From: Clostridiaceae bacterium OM02-2AC
GTDB taxonomy: Bacteria; Bacillota_I; Bacilli_A; Erysipelotrichales; Erysipelotrichaceae
Direction: 5' to 3'
Assembly: GCA_003481775.1 (NCBI GenBank)
Contig: QULU01000001.1
Location: 436 to 64,435 of the forward strand
Length of the DNA: 64,000 bases
In this document: positions 1-6,572 of the stretch, in pieces
How the letters are laid out: each line of letters begins with the position of its first letter
Position numbering within the stretch: position 1 is the first letter of the stretch
Program-made: the position numbers and the translations under genes
The notes under the pieces: generated by a model
What the model was told of the DNA's origin: nothing
The model's input: the letters and a program-made list of their open reading frames with translations, nothing else
Database searches by the model: none

Positions 1-32
1 GAACAGTTATTTATAGTGTAACTATAAAATGG

Positions 33-242
33 AAGTGGAATTTAGTTATACATAGGCATAATGGAGCCTATTTTCAGTGCGCTTATCCATTTTATCTATC
101 ATTCGCACAATGACCACTTTCTTCACATTTTTACTTACTTCTACCTATTTGAAACCCTTTCTAACGCTATATTTATGCTCTGTATAGACTTCTGTAGAAG
201 AAAGTTCCACATTTTTTATTCGCCTTTTGAAAGTGGAATTTA
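33..242. repeat. Short direct repeat flanking AT-rich non-coding DNA
   Basis: AAGTGGAATTTA occurs at 33-44 and again at 231-242. An inverted partner, AAAGTTCCAC, lies at 201-210, and the first copy sits inside an imperfect palindrome (GTAACTATAAA at 19-29 with TTTAGTTATAC at 41-51). The DNA between is AT-rich with no convincing gene. The arrangement could be the ends of a decayed small insertion, but no transposase or target duplication is visible. Confidence 0.3.
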
Positions 243-257
243 ACTTTTCACTTCAGC

Positions 258-395
258 ATTTGTACAATATGTATTCACGACCGTTATGCTTCACCGGCAG
301 AAAATGGTGAATGTGATCATGAAGGGTATTGGATTGTTATCCTTCCGTTTTCTGATTTCAATAAGGGAGTAACCGATATCCGTGTTTATATGTGA
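258..395 (+). pseudogene. C-terminal remnant of an unidentified protein
   Basis: The frame ending at the TGA at 393-395 reads as protein-like sequence with residues such as GYWIVILPFSDFNKG, but there is no start codon with a ribosome site and no intact upstream part. It looks like the tail of a gene whose front has been lost. The family is not recognised. It lies directly before two other remnants, so the whole 5' end of the window appears to be decaying. Confidence 0.3.
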
Positions 396-419
396 AAATA
401 AATCGGTAGGGGAGATAGC

Positions 420-494
420 ATGAAGAGGGGGATCACAGCTTGTGGTTTCTACAAGAAACGGTATTCTGAGATTAGAGAAAAGGTGAGATCCTGA
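420..494 (+). pseudogene. 24-codon remnant with intact ribosome site and stop overlap
   Basis: An ATG at 420 follows GGGGAG at good distance and opens 24 codons ending at TGA 492-494, which overlaps the ATG at 494 of the next remnant. The peptide ends GFYKKRYSEIREKVRS, loosely like the C-terminus of glycoside/pentoside MFS transporters. I infer a transporter gene from which nearly everything except its start and tail was deleted. The identification is weak; the start, stop and TGATG overlap are plain in the sequence. Confidence 0.3.
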
Positions 495-839
495 TGAAAT
501 GCGGTTTTGCCAAGAAAGAGCTGCCGGTAACACTTCCATGCGAATTGGCAGGCTATGTTGCAGATTGAGAAGCCCTGCAACAGCATGATACCGGTGACTG
601 TCCAGCAGCTGGATCGGGAAACGCTTGTCTTTCTTCCGCTTGAGCTGTACTCTGAATTACGCAACAAGATCACAGACAGCCATATCCATTTTATTTGCTA
701 TGCGAGTGGCTGTTCTCTGTATCTTTGTAATGAAGAGACCTTTTTGAACGGATATTATGAATCTCGGATATTGCCATTTGAAAAAGGTGAGGGTGAAGTC
801 CGGATGCATTGGTTGCACGATATAATACCAATGATCTGA
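494..839 (+). pseudogene. Neutral/alkaline ceramidase-like gene with internal deletion
   Basis: Two pieces of one family are fused out of frame. The first, from ATG 494 (MKCGFAKKELPVTLPCELAGY), has the N-terminal look of neutral/alkaline non-lysosomal ceramidase-like hydrolases and stops at TGA 566. The second, in another frame to 839, carries a match to the conserved C-terminal part of that family: IPVTVQQLDRETLVFLPLELYSEL corresponds to the beta strand and (P)GE-like turn, followed by a YASGCSLYL and GYYES stretch. Roughly 300 residues including the zinc-binding core are missing. I infer a single large deletion near 560-590 leaving a non-functional relic. It ends just before a terminator. 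Confidence 0.5.
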
Positions 840-880
840 TATGTGCATTACAGACAATCTAAAACAAAATAGAAGAAAAT

Positions 881-919
881 AGATATCAGTGAGTGTCACC
901 TCAGCGATATCTGTTTTTT
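881..919. terminator. Bidirectional terminator hairpin
   Basis: AGATATC at 881-887 pairs with GATATCT at 906-912, with a partly paired interior. Seven T follow at 913-919, and an A-rich tract precedes the stem, which becomes a T-tract for the minus strand. It separates the ceramidase-like relic (+) from the convergent lipoprotein gene (-). Confidence 0.65.
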
Positions 920-930
920 TCTGTATTTGT

Positions 931-1515
931 TTAGCTGTCACTATTCATGGGTATGATATTTTTGAAGCGGGTCACGATATCCAAATTGACAAGTGCTGTA
1001 TCCTGGTTGTTTTTCAGGTAGCTGCGTCCATAGGAGAAGGCCTCCTGTGGAGTAAGGCCATAAGCAGCCAGCCGCTTTCGTACTTCTGCCTCAAATGTCT
1101 TTGCCTCCTGCAGGGCTGCTCCCGTGCAATTCTTCTTAGAATCAAAAGCACCGATGGCTTCGTCCATCATGACATCGCAATTTCCATTTTTGATTTTCTT
1201 CAGCGTATGATCCCGATATGCCGCCGCCTGAACCCACTGAAAGCTCATACTGTCCGTTTTCTTTGTGGTGATTTCCATTGAGTAGTAGCTTCCGCCTGCC
1301 TTATTCCTGTCAGTTTCCAGAAGATAATCAAATATCAAATCCTTATTCTCCAGGCTTAGATAAAAGCATTTGTCATCCAATGCAACAATACTGTAGGTTA
1401 CATCCTTGTCCTGCAACGCCTTACTCATGGCCTCGTTTTCCGGAGGTATCCCTTTGCAGCTGCTACAAAGGAAAACGACTGCCGCAGCGAAACAGCTTCT
1501 TAACAATTTCTTCAT
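931..1515 (-). CDS. Putative lipoprotein, unknown function
   Basis: The protein (about 194 aa) starts with a lipoprotein signal peptide: two lysines, a hydrophobic stretch, then lipobox LCSSC, with the modified Cys near residue 20. It is therefore predicted to be lipid-anchored on the outer face of the membrane. The remainder is soluble and mixed charge with no family I recognise. I chose the ATG at 1515 over the ATG three codons upstream because the upstream one overlaps the GGGATGG ribosome site. It is monocistronic, read toward the terminator at 881-919. The promoter must lie between it and the divergent pst operon, in 1516-1600. Confidence 0.6.
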   Translation of the reverse strand: MKKLLRSCFAAAVVFLCSSCKGIPPENEAMSKALQDKDVTYSIVALDDKCFYLSLENKDLIFDYLLETDRNKAGGSYYSMEITTKKTDSMSFQWVQAAAYRDHTLKKIKNGNCDVMMDEAIGAFDSKKNCTGAALQEAKTFEAEVRKRLAAYGLTPQEAFSYGRSYLKNNQDTALVNLDIVTRFKNIIPMNSDS

Positions 1516-1603
1516 AATCGCCATCCCTTTTTATCTCATATCATAAGTATAGCACATTATATTACCGGTATGGATAGCAATGGATGGAAAACATTTTTAC
1601 ATT

Positions 1604-1657
1604 TTAACCAATGCTTAACAATCTCTTCATTATCAATTAACAAAGGTGTCGTATGAT
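1604..1657 (+). promoter_or_regulatory. PhoP-type Pho box and promoter of the pst operon
   Basis: Four TT-starting hexamers lie exactly 11 bp apart: TTAACC 1604, TTAACA 1615, TTCATT 1626 and TTAACA 1637. They are followed by a -10 TATGAT at 1652-1657. With a start site near 1664 the repeats span about -60 to -22, the geometry of activating PhoP boxes in Bacillus (TTAACA-like repeats, 11-bp period). This predicts phosphate-starvation induction by a PhoPR system encoded elsewhere. Confidence 0.75.
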
Positions 1658-1686
1658 AGAACCGTATTCAAGGAGGAATATGAAAA

Positions 1687-2637
1687 ATGAACATGTGGAA
1701 AAAAACTATGACGGCTACCGTAGCCTGCCTGATGACATTCTCACTGGCTGCCTGCGGATCCAGCGATGAAGGAAAAACAGCAGGTGTCAGCGGTGATATC
1801 AAAGTATATACGCGAGATTCATCAAGCGGAACCAGAGAGGCATTTGAAAAGGGGGTAGACTTTGAAGGAAGTCTGACAAAGAACGCTATCGAGGTATCCA
1901 GCAATGACGATATGGCTGCCAAGGTAGGCGCCGATAAAAACGGTATTGGGTATACATCCCTGTCCACCGATTTTGAGAAAAACGGTGTCAGCGCTCTGCA
2001 GTATGAAGGTGTCACAGCGAGCAGTGAAAGCGTACTGGATGGAAGCTATAAGCTGCAGCGTCCGTTTATGTATGTAACAAGAGCGGCGGGTGATTATGGA
2101 AATGATGACAAGGAACAGCTGGTACAGGCATTCCTGGACTTCATGCAGAACTCTACAGAAGGAATGGCAATCGTTAAGAAAAATGGCGGGGAAGTTGATG
2201 AAAGCAAGGCAAAGCCTTGGGATGAGCTCTCCAAAAAATATGAAGCTGTATTAGGGAAGGATAATTCCGCAATCACCATTACAACCTGCGGTTCAACATC
2301 CGTAGAAAAAACGGTAAAGGCTTCTCTGGAGGCGTTCTCTCCAATGGCAGGAAACTTCAAATTCACCATGAATCAGTCCGGAAGCGGAGATGCTGTACCA
2401 AGAGTGCTTGGTAAAGAAAAAGACGGTCCGAACAAAGGTGATATCGGCTTTGCTTCCCGTGCATTCAAGGAGGATGGTTCCGAGGATATTTCCAAAGCAA
2501 TGGAAAGCGGACAGTATTGCATCGATGCAGTCGTTGCAGTTGTAAATAAGGAAAATACAGGTGTTACATCTTTGACGCAGGCCCAGCTGAAGAGCATCTT
2601 CACAGGTGAAACGCTGAAATGGGAAGACATCAAATAA
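1687..2637 (+). CDS. pstS: Phosphate ABC transporter substrate-binding lipoprotein PstS, circularly permuted
   Basis: Lipid-anchored phosphate receptor feeding the PstCAB importer. The signal peptide ends in lipobox SLAAC (Cys23). The mature part has every PstS signature but in rotated order. The usual C-terminal half comes first: IKVYTRDSSSGTREAFE at 38-54, then GIGYTSL near 86-92. The usual N-terminal half comes second: GSTS 202-205, GSGD 232-235, DIGFASR 252-258, and finally IFTGE...WEDIK, where the protein stops at residue 316. In ordinary PstS the WKD(V/I) segment runs straight into the IKVYTR segment, so the junction fits a clean circular permutation. Start ATG 1687 is 10 nt after AGGAGG; an ATG at 1680 is in another frame. 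First gene of the Pho-box-driven operon. Confidence 0.93.
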   Translation: MNMWKKTMTATVACLMTFSLAACGSSDEGKTAGVSGDIKVYTRDSSSGTREAFEKGVDFEGSLTKNAIEVSSNDDMAAKVGADKNGIGYTSLSTDFEKNGVSALQYEGVTASSESVLDGSYKLQRPFMYVTRAAGDYGNDDKEQLVQAFLDFMQNSTEGMAIVKKNGGEVDESKAKPWDELSKKYEAVLGKDNSAITITTCGSTSVEKTVKASLEAFSPMAGNFKFTMNQSGSGDAVPRVLGKEKDGPNKGDIGFASRAFKEDGSEDISKAMESGQYCIDAVVAVVNKENTGVTSLTQAQLKSIFTGETLKWEDIK

Positions 2638-2666
2638 AGAAAAGAAGCTAAAAAACGTGACTTGCA

Positions 2667-2694
2667 AGACAGCCTGGATTTCCAGGCTGTCTTA
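2667..2694 (+). promoter_or_regulatory. Perfect hairpin between pstS and pstC
   Basis: AAGACAGCCTGGA at 2667-2679 is exactly complementary to TCCAGGCTGTCTT at 2682-2694, giving a 12-13 bp stem with almost no loop. No T-run follows, so it is not a standard terminator. In binding-protein operons such hairpins stabilise the upstream message or cause partial termination, giving more receptor than permease; that role is inferred here. Confidence 0.7.
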
Positions 2695-2716
2695 TGATGA
2701 TAAGGATTGGTGAAGA

Positions 2717-3658
2717 ATGAAAAGTTATGTACGAGATAGCATCAGTACAGAGAAAAACCGAAAAAAACTGAAAAAGGATCAAAGGATGAAGGCAATCTTC
2801 CTTCTGGCGGCATTGCTGTCGTCCAGTGCGATTGCCATTATCATTATCTTCATCAGTGTCAAGGGGATATCTCCCTTCCTGAGCGGCTATTCCTATGGGC
2901 AGCAGGATATCGTCTCCTTTCTGACCGGAATGATGTGGCGTAAGGATCAGGGAATCTATGGTGTTGGCTTTATTATTATCAATACGCTGGTTTCTGCATT
3001 CGGCGCACTGGTGATATCCTTTCCGCTGTCTGTACTGACGGCCTTGTTTATCGCAAAAATAGCACCCAAGCATGTTGCAGAGGTCATGACGACGGTTGTG
3101 GAGCTGCTTGCCAGTATACCATCCGTTGTTTATGGTGTATTTGCATCCGGTACGATTACTGTACTTGTCAGCTCGCTTGCTTCCTCCCTTGGCTTTGTGA
3201 CAGCGGGAGGAAGCTCTTTGCTGGCGGTGATTCTGCTGCTGGCGATTATGATATTTCCAACGATTACATCCCTGTCAATCACGGCGATTCGCTCCGTAGA
3301 CAGAGAAGTGGAGCTTGGCAGTCTGGCACTTGGCGCCACGCGAACACAAACCAATTTCAAGGTTATTCTGACCAGTGCCAAATCCGGAATCTTCGCCGGA
3401 GCGATACTGGGCATCGGCAGAGCCTTTGGAGAAGCAACGGCTGTTGCCATGGTGGCGGGAAACAAGATGTTCGGACCTACCGTCAATGTGTTTGATACGA
3501 CAAGAACACTGACAACAACCATGCTGGCCGGCTTAAAGGAAACGACCGGGCTGGATTATGATATACGATTCTCAGCAGGTCTGGTGCTGATGGCAGTCAT
3601 TCTGCTGTCCAACCTGCTATTGAATCTGATGAAGAAGAAAGTGGGGAATATGAAATGA
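2717..3658 (+). CDS. pstC: Phosphate ABC transporter permease PstC
   Basis: Integral membrane subunit of the Pst phosphate importer (313 aa, usual length). The cytoplasmic N-terminus is lysine-rich, followed by a first membrane helix near residues 30-52 and then the BPD_transp_1 core. The EAA loop is visible as RTQTNFKVILTSAKSGIFAG...GIGRAFGEA, the sequence that docks on PstB. The start codon lies about 80 nt after pstS, beyond the intergenic hairpin. The 3' end overlaps pstA (ATGA-type overlap at 3655-3658), indicating translational coupling of the two permease subunits. Confidence 0.93.
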   Translation: MKSYVRDSISTEKNRKKLKKDQRMKAIFLLAALLSSSAIAIIIIFISVKGISPFLSGYSYGQQDIVSFLTGMMWRKDQGIYGVGFIIINTLVSAFGALVISFPLSVLTALFIAKIAPKHVAEVMTTVVELLASIPSVVYGVFASGTITVLVSSLASSLGFVTAGGSSLLAVILLLAIMIFPTITSLSITAIRSVDREVELGSLALGATRTQTNFKVILTSAKSGIFAGAILGIGRAFGEATAVAMVAGNKMFGPTVNVFDTTRTLTTTMLAGLKETTGLDYDIRFSAGLVLMAVILLSNLLLNLMKKKVGNMK

Positions 3659-4902
3659 TACAAGCACCCTCCAATCAGAAAAAGAAGCGCCGGTTGTTTG
3701 ATGGCTTGTGTAACGGTGTAACCTACCTTTCCAGCGGACTCAGTGTATTCGTGCTGCTTGCAATTTTTGTCTTCATCTTTTCCAAGGGCTTTTCTTCTCT
3801 GGGGATAGATCTTCTGAAGGGGAACTATTGGTCAAAGAATTATCTGACCAGTGTAGAAACATCGAAAAATCACCCCGGCAGCTTTGAACGGCCGTCGTCA
3901 TTGAGTGAGGAGGCCTCCTTCTCCTCAAAATGGGGAATCGGTTTTGTGGATACCAAGGACCAAAATGGTGATGCTATCGTTTTGGTTGAATACATTGACG
4001 AGGCATCTCCCTTCCATGATCTGAAGGATGAAAGCATTAAGGATAAGGATGTTTCCCTATCTACGGAGGTTGGCTTTCAGGTGGAAAATCTCGGCTACCG
4101 GACCAAAGGCGGCGCGACGATGATTGCGGGCAACATCATGTCACAAACTGCTGCTGAGGTGGCACAGGCACTGGACAACTCCGCACAAAGTATTACAAAG
4201 GTATATTACAAAACACCGGGCGGCGGTATTCGCGGCTCGATTATATCCACCCTGTATCTGATACTGATTTCGCTGCTGATTGCACTTCCACTGGGAATTG
4301 CTTCTGCCATTTATCTGCATGAATATGCGAAGCCAAACAGGCTGACAGCATTGATTCGTAGTGCCATAGAAATGCTGACGGGTGTGCCGAGCATCATCTT
4401 CGGTTTGATGGGTGTCGCTGTCCTTTTTCCGATTACACAGCTGTTTGGGGCAACGACTACCAATATTCTGCTGGGCAGCTTCACGATGTCCATCATTCTG
4501 CTACCCACCATCATCCGCTCCACAGAGGAGGCGCTGATCGTTGTACCGCAGTCATTGCGGGATGCCTCGCTTTCTGTAGGTGCCAATCAGTCGCAGACAA
4601 TTTTCAAGGTTGTGCTGCCCTGTGCGGTACCGGGGATTTTGACCGGCGTATTGCTGAGCATCGGACGAGTGATTGGAGAAAGCGCAGCATTGATCTATAC
4701 CATGGGTACCTATGTCAATGACACACCAACCCTTATGTCGCAGGGAACCAGCCTTGCTGTGCATATTTATAACATCATGAGCAGTGAGCAGCCCAACTTT
4801 GAACTGGCCAGTGCAATTTCGATAGTGATTCTGGTATTTGTGCTGATTTTAAATATCTGTGTGAAGCTGCTGAGTAAAAAGCTCAACAAATCCTGGTATT
4901 AG
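3655..4902 (+). CDS. pstA: Phosphate ABC transporter permease PstA with inserted extracellular domain
   Basis: Second permease subunit of the phosphate importer. At 415 aa it is about 120 residues longer than typical PstA. The extra length is a soluble block between the first membrane helix (about 29-46) and the permease core (from about 193), so it should face outward. Residues 91-190 resemble a PDZ fold: WGIGFV, a strand with VEYIDEASPFHDL like the PDZ A.x.SPA..AGL turn, a GNIM..TAAEVAQAL helix like the PDZ 'G..I....dl..al' segment, and a closing GGGIR. The permease core is normal, with an EAA loop near 310-335 (GANQSQTIFKVVLPCAVPGI..GVLLSIGRVIGE). The PDZ reading is inference. It overlaps pstC by 4 nt and precedes pstB by 15 nt. 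Confidence 0.92.
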   Translation: MIQAPSNQKKKRRLFDGLCNGVTYLSSGLSVFVLLAIFVFIFSKGFSSLGIDLLKGNYWSKNYLTSVETSKNHPGSFERPSSLSEEASFSSKWGIGFVDTKDQNGDAIVLVEYIDEASPFHDLKDESIKDKDVSLSTEVGFQVENLGYRTKGGATMIAGNIMSQTAAEVAQALDNSAQSITKVYYKTPGGGIRGSIISTLYLILISLLIALPLGIASAIYLHEYAKPNRLTALIRSAIEMLTGVPSIIFGLMGVAVLFPITQLFGATTTNILLGSFTMSIILLPTIIRSTEEALIVVPQSLRDASLSVGANQSQTIFKVVLPCAVPGILTGVLLSIGRVIGESAALIYTMGTYVNDTPTLMSQGTSLAVHIYNIMSSEQPNFELASAISIVILVFVLILNICVKLLSKKLNKSWY

Positions 4903-4917
4903 AGGAGGAATAAGTAT

Positions 4918-5679
4918 ATGAAGAAGGAACCTGTTTTCCATGTGGAACACCTGAATCTGTTTTATGGAGACAAGCATGCACTGAAGGATATCGGCATGGA
5001 TATCGAGCAGAATAAAATAACCGCACTCATAGGACCAAGCGGCTGTGGGAAATCTACCTTTTTACGCTGCCTGAATCGTATGAATGATCTGATTGAGGGC
5101 TGCCGCATTGATGGAACGATCGAGCTGAATGGGGTGGATGCCTATGGCTCCGATATGAATGTTGTGGATTTGCGCACGCAGGTGGGGATGGTATTTCAAA
5201 AGCCGAATCCATTTCCAATGTCGATCTATGACAATATCACCTATGGACCGAAGTGTCAGGGAATCAAGAACCGTAAAACACTGGATGCCATCGTTGAGCA
5301 GTCCCTAAAAAAAGCAGCCCTGTGGGAGGAGGTCAAGGATCGGCTGAATGATTCTGCATTCGGTTTATCCGGTGGACAGCAGCAGCGTTTGTGTATCGCC
5401 CGGGCAATCGCCATGGAGCCGGAGGTGATTTTGATGGATGAGCCGACCAGTGCATTGGATCCGATTGCAACCAATAAGATTGAGGATTTGATGGAAGAAT
5501 TGAAAAAGGATTATACGATCGTTATCGTTACGCATTCCATGCAGCAGGCATCCCGAGTAAGCGACTACACTGCCTTCTTTCTGCTTGGTGAGGTTGTGGA
5601 ATTCAATAAGACGAGCAAGATATTCCAGCAGCCATGTGACAAGCGTACCGAGGATTATATTACAGGAAGATTCGGATAG
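4918..5679 (+). CDS. pstB: Phosphate ABC transporter ATP-binding protein PstB
   Basis: Cytoplasmic ATPase of the Pst system (253 aa). It shows the PstB-specific Walker [10 protein letters not shown] near residue 40, Q-loop ([16 protein letters not shown]), ABC signature LSGGQQQR, Walker [14 protein letters not shown] and H-loop VTHSMQQA. The Q-loop sequence PNPFPMS is diagnostic of PstB rather than other importers. Start ATG follows AGGAGG. It lies between pstA and phoU with short gaps, in the same transcript. Confidence 0.96.
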   Translation: MKKEPVFHVEHLNLFYGDKHALKDIGMDIEQNKITALIGPSGCGKSTFLRCLNRMNDLIEGCRIDGTIELNGVDAYGSDMNVVDLRTQVGMVFQKPNPFPMSIYDNITYGPKCQGIKNRKTLDAIVEQSLKKAALWEEVKDRLNDSAFGLSGGQQQRLCIARAIAMEPEVILMDEPTSALDPIATNKIEDLMEELKKDYTIVIVTHSMQQASRVSDYTAFFLLGEVVEFNKTSKIFQQPCDKRTEDYITGRFG

Positions 5680-5691
5680 AAGGAGGAACCT

Positions 5692-6330
5692 ATGATTAAA
5701 ATTGATAAAGAGCTGGACACCATGGAGGAAAACGTGCTGAAAATGGGGCAGAAGGTTGTCCGTATGCACGAAAAGGTTGTACAGGCCTTAAATTCTCCCA
5801 ATAAGGAAATCGAGCTGGAAATCGTACAGTCAGATGATATTATCAATCATCTGGAGGAGGAAATCAACGATCAGGCAGTACGCTCTTTGGCGCTGCTGTC
5901 CCCGGTTGCCAGTGATCTTCGCAAGGTGGTGGCTGACATCAAAATCGCTTCCGAGCTGGAGCGGATCGGCGATTATGCAAAAAATATTTCCATTTTTCTA
6001 ATCAAGCACGATGATATGGATGCCTCTATTCTCGATTACGCACAGGCTATGGAAAAGGGCTTTATCGCCATGCTGCAGGAAACAATGACCTGCTATGAGC
6101 ATCGCGATATTGAAACAGCCTTTGAAATCCCGGAAAAGGATAAGGAGATCAATGTTCTGTATAAGGAGCTGAAGGAGAAAATCCGTCATGATGATTCCAG
6201 CTACCTTGTGGAGCACATCTTTGAAATCTCTTCCATGCTGCGTAGCATTGAGCGGGCAGGGGATCATACAAAGAATATCTGCGAGCATATCATTTATATG
6301 ATCAAGGGACAGCATTACGACTTCGGATAG
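5692..6330 (+). CDS. phoU: Phosphate signalling regulator PhoU
   Basis: PhoU (212 aa) links the Pst transporter to the PhoR kinase and represses the Pho response when phosphate is plentiful. It has the two tandem three-helix PhoU repeats, each with an acidic E/D...R..D metal-binding motif: LERIGDYAKNI in the first and IERAGDHTKNICEHIIYM in the second. The start is 7 nt after AAGGAGG and 12 nt after pstB. It is the last gene of the operon. No strong T-run terminator follows directly; a hairpin at about 6434-6474 and the shared stem at 6541-6565 lie downstream. Confidence 0.95.
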   Translation: MIKIDKELDTMEENVLKMGQKVVRMHEKVVQALNSPNKEIELEIVQSDDIINHLEEEINDQAVRSLALLSPVASDLRKVVADIKIASELERIGDYAKNISIFLIKHDDMDASILDYAQAMEKGFIAMLQETMTCYEHRDIETAFEIPEKDKEINVLYKELKEKIRHDDSSYLVEHIFEISSMLRSIERAGDHTKNICEHIIYMIKGQHYDFG

Positions 6331-6433
6331 ATGCTTCGGTTTGCGGGAAAGCCGTTTGAACAGTCTAGGTCAAGCAGGCATTGACGTTCTTTGGGAACGG
6401 CCTTGTGATTTTGGAAAGGGAACTGTGTATGGT

Positions 6434-6474
6434 GAAGGACTACATGCTTTGGTAACAAGGTGTCCCTTCACCCA
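6434..6474 (+). other. Hairpin in 242-bp gap after phoU
   Basis: The gap 6331-6572 has no believable gene. GGTGAAGGAC at about 6434 can pair with GTGTCCCTTCACC at about 6462-6474. There is no T-tract, so it is at most an mRNA 3'-end stabiliser for the pst-phoU transcript. Confidence 0.3.
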
Positions 6475-6533
6475 ACGTGCTGTAAACCCTGCAAAAATGT
6501 GTCTTACGATGTTTCCATGCTCCTACAGCTGCA

Positions 6534-6568
6534 CAAAAAAAAGCTCTGCACACACGGCAGGGCTTTTG
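6534..6568 (-). terminator. Terminator of the Na+/phosphate cotransporter gene
   Basis: AAGCTCTGC at 6541-6549 pairs with GCAGGGCTT at 6557-6565 (one wobble). Read on the minus strand the stem is followed by a run of U from the A-tract 6534-6542, directly after the stop of the cotransporter gene. A weaker T-run on the plus side (TTTTGCTT) could also stop the phoU transcript. Confidence 0.75.
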
Positions 6569-6572
6569 CTTG

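Noticed and set aside
61..243. 60-codon frame at the window start
   Set aside because: No ribosome site, AT-rich Phe/His/Ile-rich sequence, no family likeness; overlaps repeat-like DNA.
889..1281. 130-codon plus-strand frame
   Set aside because: Lies antisense to the lipoprotein gene and begins inside the terminator; composition is that of a reverse-complement shadow.
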